Assembly (NCBI RefSeq): GCF_018882205.1
Contig: NZ_JACVOU010000001.1
Span: forward strand, 124,001 to 188,000
DNA from: Polynucleobacter bastaniensis
Lineage (GTDB): Bacteria > Pseudomonadota > Gammaproteobacteria > Burkholderiales > Burkholderiaceae
Reading direction: 5' to 3'
DNA length: 64,000 nt
The notes beneath the pieces are model-generated. The model searched no databases. It saw only the letters and a program-made list of their open reading frames with translations, and was not told the origin of the DNA. Made by a program: the position numbers and the translations under genes. Shown piece by piece: positions 8,769-17,776 of this stretch (its first letter is position 1; each line of letters begins with the position of its first letter).

Positions 8769-9698
8769 TTAGAAAGTTTTTGTTAGTGAAACTACAGCAC
8801 CAGATCGGCCAAGATTGTTTCCCGAAGGGCTGCTATAGGAATATCCGCCCCTAAAGGATGGGGCATTGGTTGTTACATAGGCAGCAGACCCAGATAAACC
8901 ACCACCAAAATCTTTTGTCACTCCAAGTTTATAGTCAGTGTAAGAGTACAGATTGCTATTGCTTGAACCTCTAGCAACGCACCCACCAGTGTAGTAAGTT
9001 GCACAATTTGAGCCAGTTGAAATAGCATTACCAGCAACATATTGGTAGCCAACGTGTCCATTAAGAGACAAGCCCCAAATGCCGGTGTCATAGTTCATAG
9101 TTAGATCTGGATAATAAGATCCGGATGAATTCACCATACCAAATAAAGTAGAAACGGAATAGGAAACTTTTGCAAAACCGGATAAAGGTCCAAAAGTAAA
9201 GTTCTGGGCCGCATAGATTTCAGTTGTGTTTGGGTTGGCAGTTGCGCCACCGGTATTTGGAATTCCAGACGTTGGATAGTAGTACTGCAATACACCAAGA
9301 TCTGAAGCAAATCCTTCGCCAATAAACTCTTTCTTAAAGCCTGCGTAGAAATCCATTTCTACTTGCGATGAAACTTGACCAAAACTGCTGGTTGTATTCC
9401 TCCCCGTATATCCGCCATTGTTCCCGTACATATCACTAATCCAGCTAATTGAGCTATTCCAGTTACCAATGTATAGGCCACTTTCATGTGCATAATCAAA
9501 TCCGCCCTGAATAGCTGGCTTGAAATTTGACTGACTGATCCCTCGATAGCGATAGTCATTTACAACAGTTACGTTTGCAGTAATCGGGCTGGCTTCTGGA
9601 GCCTCTGGTGCAGCTGCAGGAGCTGACTGAGCAAACGCTGCGGTTGCGAATAAGCCAGAAGCTGCAAGAGCGATGGCTGTCTTTTGAATCGTTTTCAT
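8769..9698 (-). CDS. TorF/Gcw_chp family putative porin
   Basis: 309 residues from the chosen start. MKTIQKTAIALAASGLFATAAFA is a clear signal peptide. The mature protein has the alternating aromatic/polar pattern of an outer membrane beta-barrel, opens with NVTVVNDYRYRGISQS (typical of the Gcw_chp family) and ends in a terminal phenylalanine (SLTKTF), the usual barrel-assembly signal. I chose the ATG at 9698 because AAGGAG sits six bases upstream; a start seven codons earlier would place this site inside the gene. The position ahead of glnK and amt suggests it lets ammonium or another nitrogen source through the outer membrane; that substrate is inferred from context only. Confidence 0.88.
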   Translation of the reverse strand: MKTIQKTAIALAASGLFATAAFAQSAPAAAPEAPEASPITANVTVVNDYRYRGISQSNFKPAIQGGFDYAHESGLYIGNWNSSISWISDMYGNNGGYTGRNTTSSFGQVSSQVEMDFYAGFKKEFIGEGFASDLGVLQYYYPTSGIPNTGGATANPNTTEIYAAQNFTFGPLSGFAKVSYSVSTLFGMVNSSGSYYPDLTMNYDTGIWGLSLNGHVGYQYVAGNAISTGSNCATYYTGGCVARGSSNSNLYSYTDYKLGVTKDFGGGLSGSAAYVTTNAPSFRGGYSYSSPSGNNLGRSGAVVSLTKTF

Positions 9699-9817
9699 AT
9701 GAAACTCCTTAGTGGACATAAAAAAGGGATGAGTTCTTTATTGCATGGTGTGATCATGACGGTTGGGAAGATCACGTATTTGTCACAATTCACCTAAATA
9801 AGGCTTATGCCCAACTT

Positions 9818-9856
9818 TGGTGCTTACATAAGCCCCATTTTCGTTCATTCTGGTGC
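9818..9856 (-). promoter_or_regulatory. Candidate NtrC half-sites and weak sigma-54-like promoter upstream of the porin-glnK-amt operon
   Basis: Two copies of TGGTGC (9818-9823 and 9851-9856; GCACCA on the operon strand) lie 33 bp apart, three helical turns, and resemble halves of the NtrC site. Leftward across 9821-9837 there is GG-N10-GC spacing as in sigma-54 promoters, but the -12 region reads AAGC, not TTGC. The arrangement is suggestive only: the half-sites lack clean partners and one overlaps the promoter candidate. Confidence 0.25.
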
Positions 9857-9958
9857 ATATGCGGCTTTTTTTAGTTGGTTTCGCCTGTTTTTAGACCAAC
9901 AACATAAAATAGATTCTGTATCTTTTAAGCAAATTTCAATAGAACGGTGGGCAGTACT

Positions 9959-10213
9959 ATGCAAAAACCAGGCGAAATCCTAGAACAAATCCAGCGCATT
10001 GCTAGTGATATGCAAAACAAGGTTGGGGATGCTATTCGCAATTCACCAGCGCAAGAGATTGAAAAGAATGTACGCGCCATGATGAATCAAGGTTTTCAGA
10101 AAATGGACTTAGTTACTCGCGAAGAGTTTGAGTTGCAATCTAAAGTATTGGCCAAGACTAGAGAAAAGTTAGAGGCTCTCGAAGCTAAAGTAGCCGCCCT
10201 AGAAAAGTCTTAA
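9959..10213 (+). CDS. ubiK: UbiK-like ubiquinone biosynthesis accessory factor (BMFP domain)
   Basis: 84 residues from the ATG at 9959; a GTG four codons earlier is also in frame. The family (formerly DUF526) supports aerobic ubiquinone synthesis in E. coli with UbiJ. The N-terminal helix MQKPGEILEQIQRIASDM is amphipathic, and the C-terminal part from TREEFELQSKVLAKTREKLEALEAK is a heptad-like coiled coil that drives trimerisation in the family. It stands alone on this strand between the porin promoter region and a convergent lipoprotein gene. Assignment rests on length, the MxxxGFQKMDLVTREEFE signature and the coiled coil. Confidence 0.85.
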   Translation: MQKPGEILEQIQRIASDMQNKVGDAIRNSPAQEIEKNVRAMMNQGFQKMDLVTREEFELQSKVLAKTREKLEALEAKVAALEKS

Positions 10214-10223
10214 GCAGTATCTT

Positions 10224-10253
10224 GTTTCATCTGGAAATTATTCCGGATGAAAC
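10224..10253. terminator. Symmetrical hairpin between convergent ubiK and lipoprotein genes
   Basis: GTTTCATC, one T-G wobble and GGAA pair with TTCC and GATGAAAC around an ATTA loop, giving a 13-pair stem. It starts 10 bases after the ubiK stop and covers the last codons and stop of the opposing gene. No T-run follows on either side, so it would be a weak or rho-assisted terminator, or an mRNA 3'-end protector. Confidence 0.45.
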
Positions 10254-10813
10254 TCATCAAAGAAGTTTGAGTACGCCTCTTCAGAAAAAAATGTTTTGGC
10301 ATTCACTCGCGCTGGTGCAATATGTAAAACTGAGATTTGATAAATCCAAACTCCATTATCTGATGCCATTCTGGTGATCCAACGAACCCGCATTGCTTGC
10401 TCTAACCTGCCAGAAGATTTAAATTCTAGAAAATAATCTTTAGTAGCTGCGCGCTGTTTATTTGCAGTCAGATAAAGAGCGTCAGCACTAACAGCACTTT
10501 TCAAGTTCACATTTGCATGACTAAATAAATTACCTTGCACCTGCTCCAATAAATTAGGCGCTAAGCTAGCTTGTTCTTTACTCAAACGAATCGCACTCAC
10601 CGAATAAATATCATCATCAATCTTTACCGCTTCTAAAGTTTGTGGAATTTCTTGGTTTTGATATGGCAGTCGTCGCTCAATCTTTTCAGGCATACCCGGA
10701 AAGAGGGTGCTGTAAGCCTCTTGTGGAGACTGCACAGTCCGCCAATCTAATTTAGGACTACATGCAGAAAGTAAAAATGCAAGCGCCAGAACTACACAAA
10801 ACTTTTGGAGCAT
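10238..10813 (-). CDS. Predicted outer-membrane or periplasmic lipoprotein of unknown function
   Basis: 191 residues from the chosen start. The N terminus MLQKFCVVLALAFLLSAC is a lipoprotein signal with lipobox LSAC and modified cysteine at residue 18. The rest is about 170 residues of mixed alpha/beta with no motif I can name; the pattern of strands and the closing YSNFFDEFHPE do not identify a family. A longer open frame extends 46 residues upstream into lipA, but only the ATG at 10813 gives a sensible signal. It begins five bases after the lipA stop, so it is probably translated from the lip transcript. I do not know its role. Confidence 0.75.
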   Translation of the reverse strand: MLQKFCVVLALAFLLSACSPKLDWRTVQSPQEAYSTLFPGMPEKIERRLPYQNQEIPQTLEAVKIDDDIYSVSAIRLSKEQASLAPNLLEQVQGNLFSHANVNLKSAVSADALYLTANKQRAATKDYFLEFKSSGRLEQAMRVRWITRMASDNGVWIYQISVLHIAPARVNAKTFFSEEAYSNFFDEFHPE

Positions 10814-10817
10814 GGCC

Positions 10818-11834
10818 TTAGATAACACCTGCACTGTGTGCTTGTTCGTCAGCATGGTAACTAGAGCGCACCATCGCGCCCACGGCAGCGTGTGAGAAGC
10901 CCATGGCATATGCCTCTTCCTCGAATTGCTTAAACACATCTGGATGAACATAGCGCTGCACTGGAAGGTGATGACCTGACGGCGCTAAGTACTGACCAAT
11001 CGTCAACATATCGATATTGTGCTCACGCATATCACGCATCACCGCCAAGATCTCTTCATCCGTTTCGCCCAAGCCCACCATCAAACCACTCTTGGTTGGA
11101 ATATGGGGAAAGCGTTCTTTAAAGTCTTTTAACAACTTTAACGAGTGTGCATAGTCTGCGCCAGGACGCGCCTGCTTATACAAACGCGGCACGGTTTCTA
11201 AATTGTGATTCATCACATCAGGTAGACCTTTTGGAGCATGCTCAGAAAAAATATCCAAAGCCTTATCTAAACGGCCACGGAAATCCGGCACTAAAACTTC
11301 AATACGTGTATTCGGGGAGAGATCGCGTGACTGAGAAATACAGTCCACATAATGCATTGCGCCACCGTCACGTAAATCATCGCGATCTACGCTAGTGATC
11401 ACCACATAATTTAATTTCAGAGCAGCAATCGTACGCGCTAAATTACCCGGCTCTTTTGTATCTAATGGATCTGGTCTGCCATGGCCCACGTCACAAAATG
11501 GGCAACGACGTGTGCATTTATCACCCATGACCATGAAGGTAGCCGTGCCTTTACCAAAGCACTCACCAATATTAGGACAACTTGCTTCCTCGCAAACTGT
11601 GACTAACTCATTTTCTCGGAGAATCTTTTTAATCTCTGAGAAGCGGGAATTTCCGGAAGCGGCTTTTACTCGAATCCAATCGGGCTTTTTGAGCACTTGC
11701 TCCAAGGGGATAATCTTGATCGGAATACGTGCAGTCTTCTCGCTCGATTTCTGCTTACGGGAGGCATCGTAGTTGAGATCCTGGCGACTATTAATAGTGG
11801 CGGTGGTATCGAGTTCCGGCTTATTGGTGGTCAT
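10818..11834 (-). CDS. lipA: Lipoyl synthase (radical SAM)
   Basis: 338 residues. It inserts two sulfur atoms into protein-bound octanoyl groups to form the lipoyl cofactor of 2-oxoacid dehydrogenases and the glycine cleavage system. Both iron-sulfur clusters are visible: the auxiliary cluster cysteines C81, C86 and C92 in [12 protein letters not shown], and the radical SAM CxxxCxxC at C107, C111 and C114. The C-terminal RSSYHADEQ contains the conserved serine that ligates the auxiliary cluster. It overlaps lipB by four bases (ATGA), so translation is coupled. Confidence 0.98.
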   Translation of the reverse strand: MTTNKPELDTTATINSRQDLNYDASRKQKSSEKTARIPIKIIPLEQVLKKPDWIRVKAASGNSRFSEIKKILRENELVTVCEEASCPNIGECFGKGTATFMVMGDKCTRRCPFCDVGHGRPDPLDTKEPGNLARTIAALKLNYVVITSVDRDDLRDGGAMHYVDCISQSRDLSPNTRIEVLVPDFRGRLDKALDIFSEHAPKGLPDVMNHNLETVPRLYKQARPGADYAHSLKLLKDFKERFPHIPTKSGLMVGLGETDEEILAVMRDMREHNIDMLTIGQYLAPSGHHLPVQRYVHPDVFKQFEEEAYAMGFSHAAVGAMVRSSYHADEQAHSAGVI

Positions 11835-12475
11835 GATGAAATCAGTTGCTTTTGCAAATGCCCTAAAAGGGTTTGGCTAATAATGTCTATATTGTCCTTG
11901 ATCCCAAGGGTTTGCATATCTATCGTCCTTAAGCCCTCATACCCACATGGGTGAATGCGGGCAAAAGCGGCTAAATCGGTAGATACATTGAGGGCAAGTC
12001 CATGATAAGAGCATCCCTTAGAGACCTTGAGTCCCAGGGCGGCAATCTTGGCACCTCGATACTCAATCTGTATTGAACTCTCCTGCGCAATATAAATACC
12101 AGGTGCGCCAGCATGTCTTTCTGCCTGAATACTAAAATCTGCCAAGGTATCTATCAAGGCCTGCTCGATTCGGGAGACAAGCTCTTTTACAAAAATACCT
12201 AGACGTCTTAGATCGAGCATTAAATACACCACGATTTGTCCAGGTCCGTGATACGTGATCTCACCACCACGATCAACCTGTACTAATGGAATGTCGTTGC
12301 TAGGGGAATGTAAATTTCCAGCATCTCCCGCTAAGCCCAAAGTAAAGACTGGTGGATGCTCAAGAATCCAAATTTCATCTGGGGTGTCACTATCTCGTCG
12401 TTGCGTGAAATCCCGCATCGCTTGATAGGTTGACTCGTAGTCAGCTAACCCTAGATGTTTTACCAAAAAGCTCAT
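11831..12475 (-). CDS. lipB: Octanoyl-[acyl-carrier-protein]-protein N-octanoyltransferase
   Basis: 214 residues, normal length. It transfers octanoate from acyl carrier protein to lipoyl domains, providing the LipA substrate. The family signature [16 protein letters not shown] is intact. The catalytic pair is visible as the lysine of [14 protein letters not shown] and the cysteine of [12 protein letters not shown]. Neighbours are DUF493 (9-base gap upstream) and lipA (overlap), matching the common ybeD-lipB-lipA layout. Confidence 0.97.
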   Translation of the reverse strand: MSFLVKHLGLADYESTYQAMRDFTQRRDSDTPDEIWILEHPPVFTLGLAGDAGNLHSPSNDIPLVQVDRGGEITYHGPGQIVVYLMLDLRRLGIFVKELVSRIEQALIDTLADFSIQAERHAGAPGIYIAQESSIQIEYRGAKIAALGLKVSKGCSYHGLALNVSTDLAAFARIHPCGYEGLRTIDMQTLGIKDNIDIISQTLLGHLQKQLISS

Positions 12476-12484
12476 GCCAATAAT

Positions 12485-12754
12485 TTAGAGGACAACACTA
12501 ACCAAAGGGTGCGTAGATAAAGTGCGATACAACTCATCTAGCTGCTCTCGGCTAGTAGCAGTGATTGGCAATGTAATGCCTAGATAATTTCCATCTTTGG
12601 AAGGTCGCTGCTCAACCTTACTCTCATCAAAGGTAGGATCAAATTGACGAGCAATGTGCAAGATGGCAGGTAGGTATTCAGGATTAGCTTTACCCATTAC
12701 CTTGATCGGAAACTCGGATGGGTATTCAATAAGAGATTTTTTATCTTCAGTCAT
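12485..12754 (-). CDS. DUF493 (YbeD-like) family protein
   Basis: 89 residues, the normal size. YbeD has an ACT-like ferredoxin fold and is almost always beside lipB, but its biochemical role is not settled. IEYPSEFPIKVMGKA at the start and a strand-helix-strand pattern ending HPLVSVVL fit the family well. It is the first of the three-gene lipoate cluster here, with AGAGAGATAAAAG as a plausible ribosome site. Confidence 0.9.
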   Translation of the reverse strand: MTEDKKSLIEYPSEFPIKVMGKANPEYLPAILHIARQFDPTFDESKVEQRPSKDGNYLGITLPITATSREQLDELYRTLSTHPLVSVVL

Positions 12755-12786
12755 ATACTTTTATCTCTCTAAATTATCTATTTACT

Positions 12787-13503
12787 TTATTGATTGCGAT
12801 GATCGGGCATACCCAACCAGGCGCTAGTAATGATGTTACGTATGCAATGTAAACGTCGATGGAAAAAATGATCAGCACCCGGCACCACTTGTACCGTTAA
12901 CTCTTGGGGACGCGCCCAATCTAAAACATCGATCAAGGGAATGGTTTCATCCACTTCGCCATGAATCAAAATCGTATCAGCAGGCACAGCTGCTAAGACC
13001 CATTTGCCAGCCGCACTACCCACCATGACGAGCCGCTCAGCTGGGCGCCCCAGCTCTGCCAAGCGCTGTACCAAATGGGTTCCAACAAAACTACCAAATG
13101 AAAATCCAGAAACCACTAAAGGCAAAGTATTGGCAGTCTGTACCCATGCCTGTTGCGCAGTGGCCTCAAAATGACTCCAGCTAGAAGGAGAGCGCATCCA
13201 ATCAGTGACATGTAGCAAGTCTTCCATTTCACCAACGCCGTCATCATGCACACCGGCAGTAGCGCCTACTCCGCGAAAATTAGGGCGCACGCTCACGTAA
13301 CCCAATTGATTAAAAGCGCGTGCCATGGTTTGCGCCACTTTGTTATCCATCGTTCCACCCATCAGTGGGTGTGGATGCGCAACCAAAGCCAGACCTCTCA
13401 CCAAAAAAGCAGGATTATTTTTTAATTCATCTGGCAGATCAATCGATATTTCTATTTGACCTACAACACCATCAATATGAATTATTTTGGTACGGCTATT
13501 CAT
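12787..13503 (-). CDS. Alpha/beta hydrolase of the small serine-hydrolase type
   Basis: 238 residues with the alpha/beta hydrolase fold. HPHPLMGGTMDNKVAQT and VRPNFRGVGATAG near the N terminus are typical of a bacterial family seen beside housekeeping genes. The nucleophile elbow is SGFSFGSF, the acid is probably the aspartate of HGEVDETIP and the histidine is in VPGADHFFH. No signal peptide, so cytoplasmic. Substrate unknown. The 2Fe-2S protein gene lies 21 bases upstream on the same strand. Confidence 0.88.
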   Translation of the reverse strand: MNSRTKIIHIDGVVGQIEISIDLPDELKNNPAFLVRGLALVAHPHPLMGGTMDNKVAQTMARAFNQLGYVSVRPNFRGVGATAGVHDDGVGEMEDLLHVTDWMRSPSSWSHFEATAQQAWVQTANTLPLVVSGFSFGSFVGTHLVQRLAELGRPAERLVMVGSAAGKWVLAAVPADTILIHGEVDETIPLIDVLDWARPQELTVQVVPGADHFFHRRLHCIRNIITSAWLGMPDHRNQ

Positions 13504-13524
13504 GAAAGAACTTTCTGAAATCTT

Positions 13525-13833
13525 TTAAGCTAACTGCAGACGCTCTACAGGGCGCCCTTGTATTAAGTGCGACTGGATAATTTCTTCGATATCTTCAGTA
13601 TCAATAAATGTGTACCAAATTCCCTCTGGATAAATCACCGCCACCGGGCCATCAGCACAACGATCTAAACACCCCGCTTTATTAATGCGGATATTTCCTG
13701 GGCCAGATAGGCCTAACTCTTTGATACGCTTTTTTGCGTAATCAAAAAGAGCAAAAGCATTATGACGATCACAACAATCTTCGCCGTTACTGCGCTGGTT
13801 TAGGCAGAAAAAAACATGGTGTTTAAAACTCAT
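13525..13833 (-). CDS. Thioredoxin-like (2Fe-2S) ferredoxin domain protein
   Basis: 102 residues. Cysteines at 10, 20 or 21, 55 and 59 form the CX(10)C...CX3C layout of thioredoxin-fold 2Fe-2S ferredoxins, with NKAGCLDRCADGPVAVIYPEG as the clear signature. Such proteins are thought to be electron carriers. It is between the VanZ-like gene and the hydrolase, on the same strand with short gaps, so it may be part of a small operon. Electron partner unknown. Confidence 0.88.
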   Translation of the reverse strand: MSFKHHVFFCLNQRSNGEDCCDRHNAFALFDYAKKRIKELGLSGPGNIRINKAGCLDRCADGPVAVIYPEGIWYTFIDTEDIEEIIQSHLIQGRPVERLQLA

Positions 13834-13845
13834 ATGTCATCTCAA

Positions 13846-14940
13846 TTAAGGTTTTAAATTAAAGGTGGTTATATTTCGGAGTACCCAAAATAATGCTAAT
13901 GGCAACCATGCCACTGAAACCCATTGCATTAATTCATTAAAGTGTAATAGCCGACCTTGATACCAATGTCGTAATGTCAGAATGAAATACGGGTTATCTG
14001 GCAGGAGATTAATTACCAAGGTGGCAGCAACTAAACAGGCGATTGCAAGCCAAGCTTTGCTGGACGTAGAAAACTGGAGAGTGCATCTGAGCAATAAACT
14101 ACCCAGCACCATTCCCCAAATAGCTCCTGCGGTGAGCCACAACAAACCAAATTCTGCCCCGAACTGCAGTGCAGTAAAGGCAATCTTCACTACAACAGTA
14201 AAGCAAAGCAGACTATTTAGGATGTTCCACTGGGGCGCTTTTGCACGCATCCCCAAAGATAGTAAGAGTCCGGTACCGAGCCAACATACAGCTGTAATGA
14301 TGGATTCTTGAATGACATGATTGACCACCGTTGTACCCCAGTCAACGGAGGAAAAAATGGCATGTCCCCATACCCCCGTACCTAACCAAGAGCTCTGGGG
14401 ATAGATCTGAGCCCAGGGAAACAGTAAAAATAAGGCGCAAGCAGCCCAGTTCACACCAAACCATTGGTCAAAGCGACGACGTATTACGCTCCCAGAGAGC
14501 CACTGGGGGCCTAATGGAATGGCTAACAAACCACCCATCAAACCGCCCAATACATTAGCCCACCAATCCATTTGACTCGGAATGCGAGTGGGCAACCAAG
14601 TTTGCAGCGACTCCACACTAAAAGCCAATCCTGCACTAAAGCTCAGGGCGATGCTTAGGGCAACAAAATTGCGCCATCGTGGGTAACTGGCAAACACCAG
14701 CAGAAACCCCAAGGGAATGTAGGCCAAGACATTGACTGACACATCAAAGAGCGTAATAAAGCGGGGTAAAGGGGCATCCAACCATGCCCATGGGGCGATC
14801 CCATTATCAAAACTAAAATCAAAGGGATTCAGGCTGACATAAGTGATTAAAAGCGCATAGCTCAAGCTAATGGCCCGAGCCAAAGGCATTGCCTGGAGAG
14901 GCCAAACAAACTTGCGAGGACGCTGATCTTCGTGTTGCAT
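13846..14940 (-). CDS. VanZ-like family integral membrane protein
   Basis: 364 residues with about eight to ten predicted membrane segments. The N-terminal half resembles VanZ-like domains: SLNPFDFSFDNG, then DVSVNVLAYIPLGFLLVFA and WWANVLGGLMGG. The C-terminal half adds hydrophobic helices and the NLLPDNPYFILTLRHWYQGRLLHFNELM segment. VanZ itself lowers teicoplanin sensitivity, but most members have no known role, and I infer none here. Its start at 14940 is divergent from birA. Confidence 0.8.
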   Translation of the reverse strand: MQHEDQRPRKFVWPLQAMPLARAISLSYALLITYVSLNPFDFSFDNGIAPWAWLDAPLPRFITLFDVSVNVLAYIPLGFLLVFASYPRWRNFVALSIALSFSAGLAFSVESLQTWLPTRIPSQMDWWANVLGGLMGGLLAIPLGPQWLSGSVIRRRFDQWFGVNWAACALFLLFPWAQIYPQSSWLGTGVWGHAIFSSVDWGTTVVNHVIQESIITAVCWLGTGLLLSLGMRAKAPQWNILNSLLCFTVVVKIAFTALQFGAEFGLLWLTAGAIWGMVLGSLLLRCTLQFSTSSKAWLAIACLVAATLVINLLPDNPYFILTLRHWYQGRLLHFNELMQWVSVAWLPLALFWVLRNITTFNLKP

Positions 14941-14986
14941 TCCCTTATTCTAGGTCAGCTAGCCTAGATCTTTCTACAATAGAAAA

Positions 14987-15787
14987 ATGAGTCCGAATTG
15001 CATTCTTGAACGCGTTGCCACCACCAAGTCGACTAATGATGATTTATTGGCTCGTTGGCGTGCCGGTGAATTAATTGATCCCGTAGCTCGTATTGCCCAC
15101 TATCAGACCTCCGGCAAGGGCAGGGCTGGCAGAGTTTGGCTTTCCAACCCCGGAGATACGCTGTGCTTCTCCTTGGCCTACCCATTCAATAAACGCCCTC
15201 ATGAACTGAGCGGACTTAGTCTAGTCATTGGACTAGCAGTTATTGCCGGCATTGCTGGAACTTTAGGAATCAATGAAACCACTCTTCATCAACAAGGTCT
15301 TAGACTGAAGTGGCCCAACGATTTACTGCTGAACAATGCCAAGCTTGGCGGCATCCTCATTGAAGGTGGACAAAGCAATCCAAGCTCACCCACTTGGATG
15401 GTGATCGGCCTGGGCCTGAACTTACGAAATGCGGAAGTCATTTCACAAAACTTAGAAAATCAAACCTCTTTTACTGCTGCCGCTTTGGATCAACTGCTGC
15501 CTCATCACGCACCGATTCCCGATACGGAGTTCATTTGGCTCAAGCTGATTGAGGCATTTGAAAGACATTTGATCCAATTTGAACAGCATGGGTTTAGCTA
15601 CTTTAAAAACTCCTGGTCGCACTGGGATGCCTTTAACGGTCAGCATGTTTCTATATCAGGCGCGGGCAAAGAACCTATCATTGGAGTCTCTTCCGGAGTG
15701 GATGACTCTGGCGCCCTGATTCTTCATGAGCATGACAAATCTATCGCCATTCATGCAGGCGATGTTTCTTTGCGAGTTCAATCATGA
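14987..15787 (+). CDS. birA: Biotin-[acetyl-CoA carboxylase] ligase, monofunctional
   Basis: 266 residues. It makes biotinyl-AMP and attaches biotin to the carrier protein of acetyl-CoA carboxylase. The catalytic motifs are TTKSTNDDL, SGKGRAGRVW (the glycine-rich biotinyl-AMP loop) and KWPNDLLLNNAKLGGILIE. There is no N-terminal helix-turn-helix, so unlike E. coli BirA it cannot repress the biotin genes directly. It overlaps coaX by four bases (ATGA), a frequent pairing in betaproteobacteria. Confidence 0.95.
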   Translation: MSPNCILERVATTKSTNDDLLARWRAGELIDPVARIAHYQTSGKGRAGRVWLSNPGDTLCFSLAYPFNKRPHELSGLSLVIGLAVIAGIAGTLGINETTLHQQGLRLKWPNDLLLNNAKLGGILIEGGQSNPSSPTWMVIGLGLNLRNAEVISQNLENQTSFTAAALDQLLPHHAPIPDTEFIWLKLIEAFERHLIQFEQHGFSYFKNSWSHWDAFNGQHVSISGAGKEPIIGVSSGVDDSGALILHEHDKSIAIHAGDVSLRVQS

Positions 15788-16617
15788 GTCTGTATTTGGT
15801 ATTTGATCTTGGCAATACTCGACTCAAGTGGGCCGCAGTCGAATCTACACAAAACATTGCAGACCGCAATAAAAAACTGTGGGCACACTCTGGGTCGATC
15901 AGCACTAAATCTTTCCAGTCAACCGAACTACGGGCTGAGCTGTCTGACTATATTTCTAAAACCTTACCCAAGCCAGATGCTATTGCCTTTTGCTGCGTAG
16001 CAGGCGATGCTGCTATTGAAAATCTACGCAGCCTCTTTCCGCAATGGCAAGATCTTGAGTGGCAACAATTTACGGGCAGTAGTCCTTATGAAGGCTTAAG
16101 AACGCTCTACCAAGACCCCAGCAAATTGGGCGCAGATCGATGGGCTGCACTGATTGGCGCAAGAGCTCTTTCTAGTACCAACACGCTAGTGATCAACGCT
16201 GGGACGGCTACTACCATTGACTTGCTGGGTGGCAATGGCGTCCATTATGGTGGCTGGATCTTGCCAGGCTTAAGTCTGATGCAAGAAAGCCTACAACAAA
16301 ATACAGCCCAACTTCCATTACCAGTTCGTGCTAGTAAGCCTGAAGCTCAAGCGAGCTTTGGCAGCACTACAGATGAGGCGATTATGGGCGGTTGTGATGC
16401 GGCGCAGATGGGTGCAATCCTGCGCGCAGCCTACTTAGCTAAAAGGATGAATCATCCAGTTGAGCGAATTTGGCTTGATGGGGGCAATGCCCAAATTTTG
16501 GCAAATGAAATTAAACAATTTCCAGAGTTGGCAGTGCTGCCAGTAGAGCCGATTGAAGGTTTGGTGCTACGTGGGCTTTGGGCTTGGCTCTTACAAAACT
16601 TGAAGGCCACCGAGTAA
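15784..16617 (+). CDS. coaX: Type III pantothenate kinase
   Basis: 277 residues. It phosphorylates pantothenate, the first step to coenzyme A, and type III enzymes are not inhibited by CoA. The phosphate-binding FDLGNTRLKWA at the N terminus, SKLGADRWAALIGAR and NAGTATTIDLL are diagnostic for the ASKHA-fold CoaX family. Translation is coupled to birA. It converges on rfaE2 with a single base between them. Confidence 0.96.
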   Translation: MSLYLVFDLGNTRLKWAAVESTQNIADRNKKLWAHSGSISTKSFQSTELRAELSDYISKTLPKPDAIAFCCVAGDAAIENLRSLFPQWQDLEWQQFTGSSPYEGLRTLYQDPSKLGADRWAALIGARALSSTNTLVINAGTATTIDLLGGNGVHYGGWILPGLSLMQESLQQNTAQLPLPVRASKPEAQASFGSTTDEAIMGGCDAAQMGAILRAAYLAKRMNHPVERIWLDGGNAQILANEIKQFPELAVLPVEPIEGLVLRGLWAWLLQNLKATE

Positions 16618-16618
16618 G

Positions 16619-17110
16619 TCAACTAGTGCGGATCTTGCCCAATAGCGTTGTTGTGGAGCGCTCGTATAAAAATGGGATCGCTACAGCTACACCACCCCAA
16701 GTTTTCACGAGGCGGGTCTCCTCCAGGGAATTGATTTCATAATCCCCACCCTTGACGTAAATATCGGGATGAATCTTGGCAATCAGATTCACTGGGGTCT
16801 GTTCTGTAAATAACACTACCAAGTCGACACTCTCAAGTGCTGCCAATAAAGCCTGGCGATCAGCCTCGGTATTAATAGGTCTGTCATCACCCTTACCCAG
16901 CATTTTGACCGAGGCATCTGAATTCACCCCCACTACCAGGCTAGCACCCAAGGCTCTGGCTTGAGCTAGATAGCTGGCATGCCCTCGATGCAGAATATCG
17001 AAGACGCCATTCGTAAAGACCAAGGGTCTGGGAAGCGCCGCAATCAGAGCCTCCAGCTCCGTTGGAGAGCAGACTTTAGACTCGAAAGAAGGTAGGGATA
17101 ATGAGCTCAT
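16619..17110 (-). CDS. rfaE2: D-glycero-beta-D-manno-heptose 1-phosphate adenylyltransferase
   Basis: 163 residues, the cytidylyltransferase-like half of E. coli HldE as a separate protein. It makes ADP-heptose for the lipopolysaccharide inner core. FTNGVFDILHRGHASYL holds the HxGH nucleotide motif, and YVKGGDYEINSLEE and the C-terminal ERSTTTLLGKI fit. The kinase half (rfaE1) is not in the window. It is divergent from the gpx operon, with about 90 bases between starts that must contain both promoters. Confidence 0.94.
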   Translation of the reverse strand: MSSLSLPSFESKVCSPTELEALIAALPRPLVFTNGVFDILHRGHASYLAQARALGASLVVGVNSDASVKMLGKGDDRPINTEADRQALLAALESVDLVVLFTEQTPVNLIAKIHPDIYVKGGDYEINSLEETRLVKTWGGVAVAIPFLYERSTTTLLGKIRTS

Positions 17111-17200
17111 AGCGCCATATTAATGGCATTGGGCTAGATTCAACGATATTTGCCAGAATGTCTTAGACTTGGGCATCCCCGTCCCACTCAAAGGCTCAAG

Positions 17201-17776
17201 ATGATTCGCTATATGCCACGCTACTTACTGGCACTACTTTTCTTGCTGACAGCAATGCCGTTTGCTAAGGCAGCTCCACCTGCCGGCAGCTGCAGCCCCC
17301 TTTTATCTCACACCTTTCCAAGATTGCAGGATGAGGCGCCTCAAAGCCTTTGCCAATACCAAGGTAAAGTCATTCTCGTTGTGAATACAGCCAGTTTTTG
17401 TGGCTTTACGAGCCAATACGAAGGTCTAGAGAAGTTGTATGCCAAATATAAAGACCGTGGCTTGGTTGTATTGGGATTTCCATCAAACGATTTTGGCCAA
17501 CAAGAGCCAGGTAGCAATAAAGACATCGCTGACTTCTGTAAAAATACCTATGACGTGAAATTCCCCATGTTTGCTAAGAGCTCAGTTAGTGGTAGTAATC
17601 CAAACCCACTATTTAAAATGCTCATTGCTAAAACTGGAACAACACCGAAGTGGAATTTTTATAAGTACCTGATTGATCGAAATGGTAATGTAGTCGACTC
17701 GTTTGGCAGCATGACAAAACCAACAAGTAGCAGTATTACTGGTGAAATAGAGAAACTTCTTGGAGAAAAAATTTAG
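17201..17776 (+). CDS. Glutathione peroxidase-family protein with a signal peptide
   Basis: 191 residues from the ATG at 17201; a start 17 codons earlier is open but gives a poor signal peptide. MIRYMPRYLLALLFLLTAM... to AKAAPPAGSC looks like a secretion signal, so the enzyme probably works in the periplasm. The core has the peroxidatic cysteine in NTASFCGFTSQ, the glutamine in GFPSNDFGQQEPG and the tryptophan in TPKWNFYKY, the catalytic triad of the cysteine-type glutathione/thioredoxin peroxidases. These reduce hydrogen or lipid peroxides. The stop and the next start overlap (TAGTG), making it the first gene of a five-gene lipid operon. Confidence 0.9.
   Translation: MIRYMPRYLLALLFLLTAMPFAKAAPPAGSCSPLLSHTFPRLQDEAPQSLCQYQGKVILVVNTASFCGFTSQYEGLEKLYAKYKDRGLVVLGFPSNDFGQQEPGSNKDIADFCKNTYDVKFPMFAKSSVSGSNPNPLFKMLIAKTGTTPKWNFYKYLIDRNGNVVDSFGSMTKPTSSSITGEIEKLLGEKI

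Noticed and set aside
9821..9837. A confident sigma-54 promoter for the porin-glnK-amt operon.
   Set aside because: GG and GC spacing is right but the -12 element reads AAGC and the -24 element lacks GGCAC, so it is only recorded as a weak candidate.
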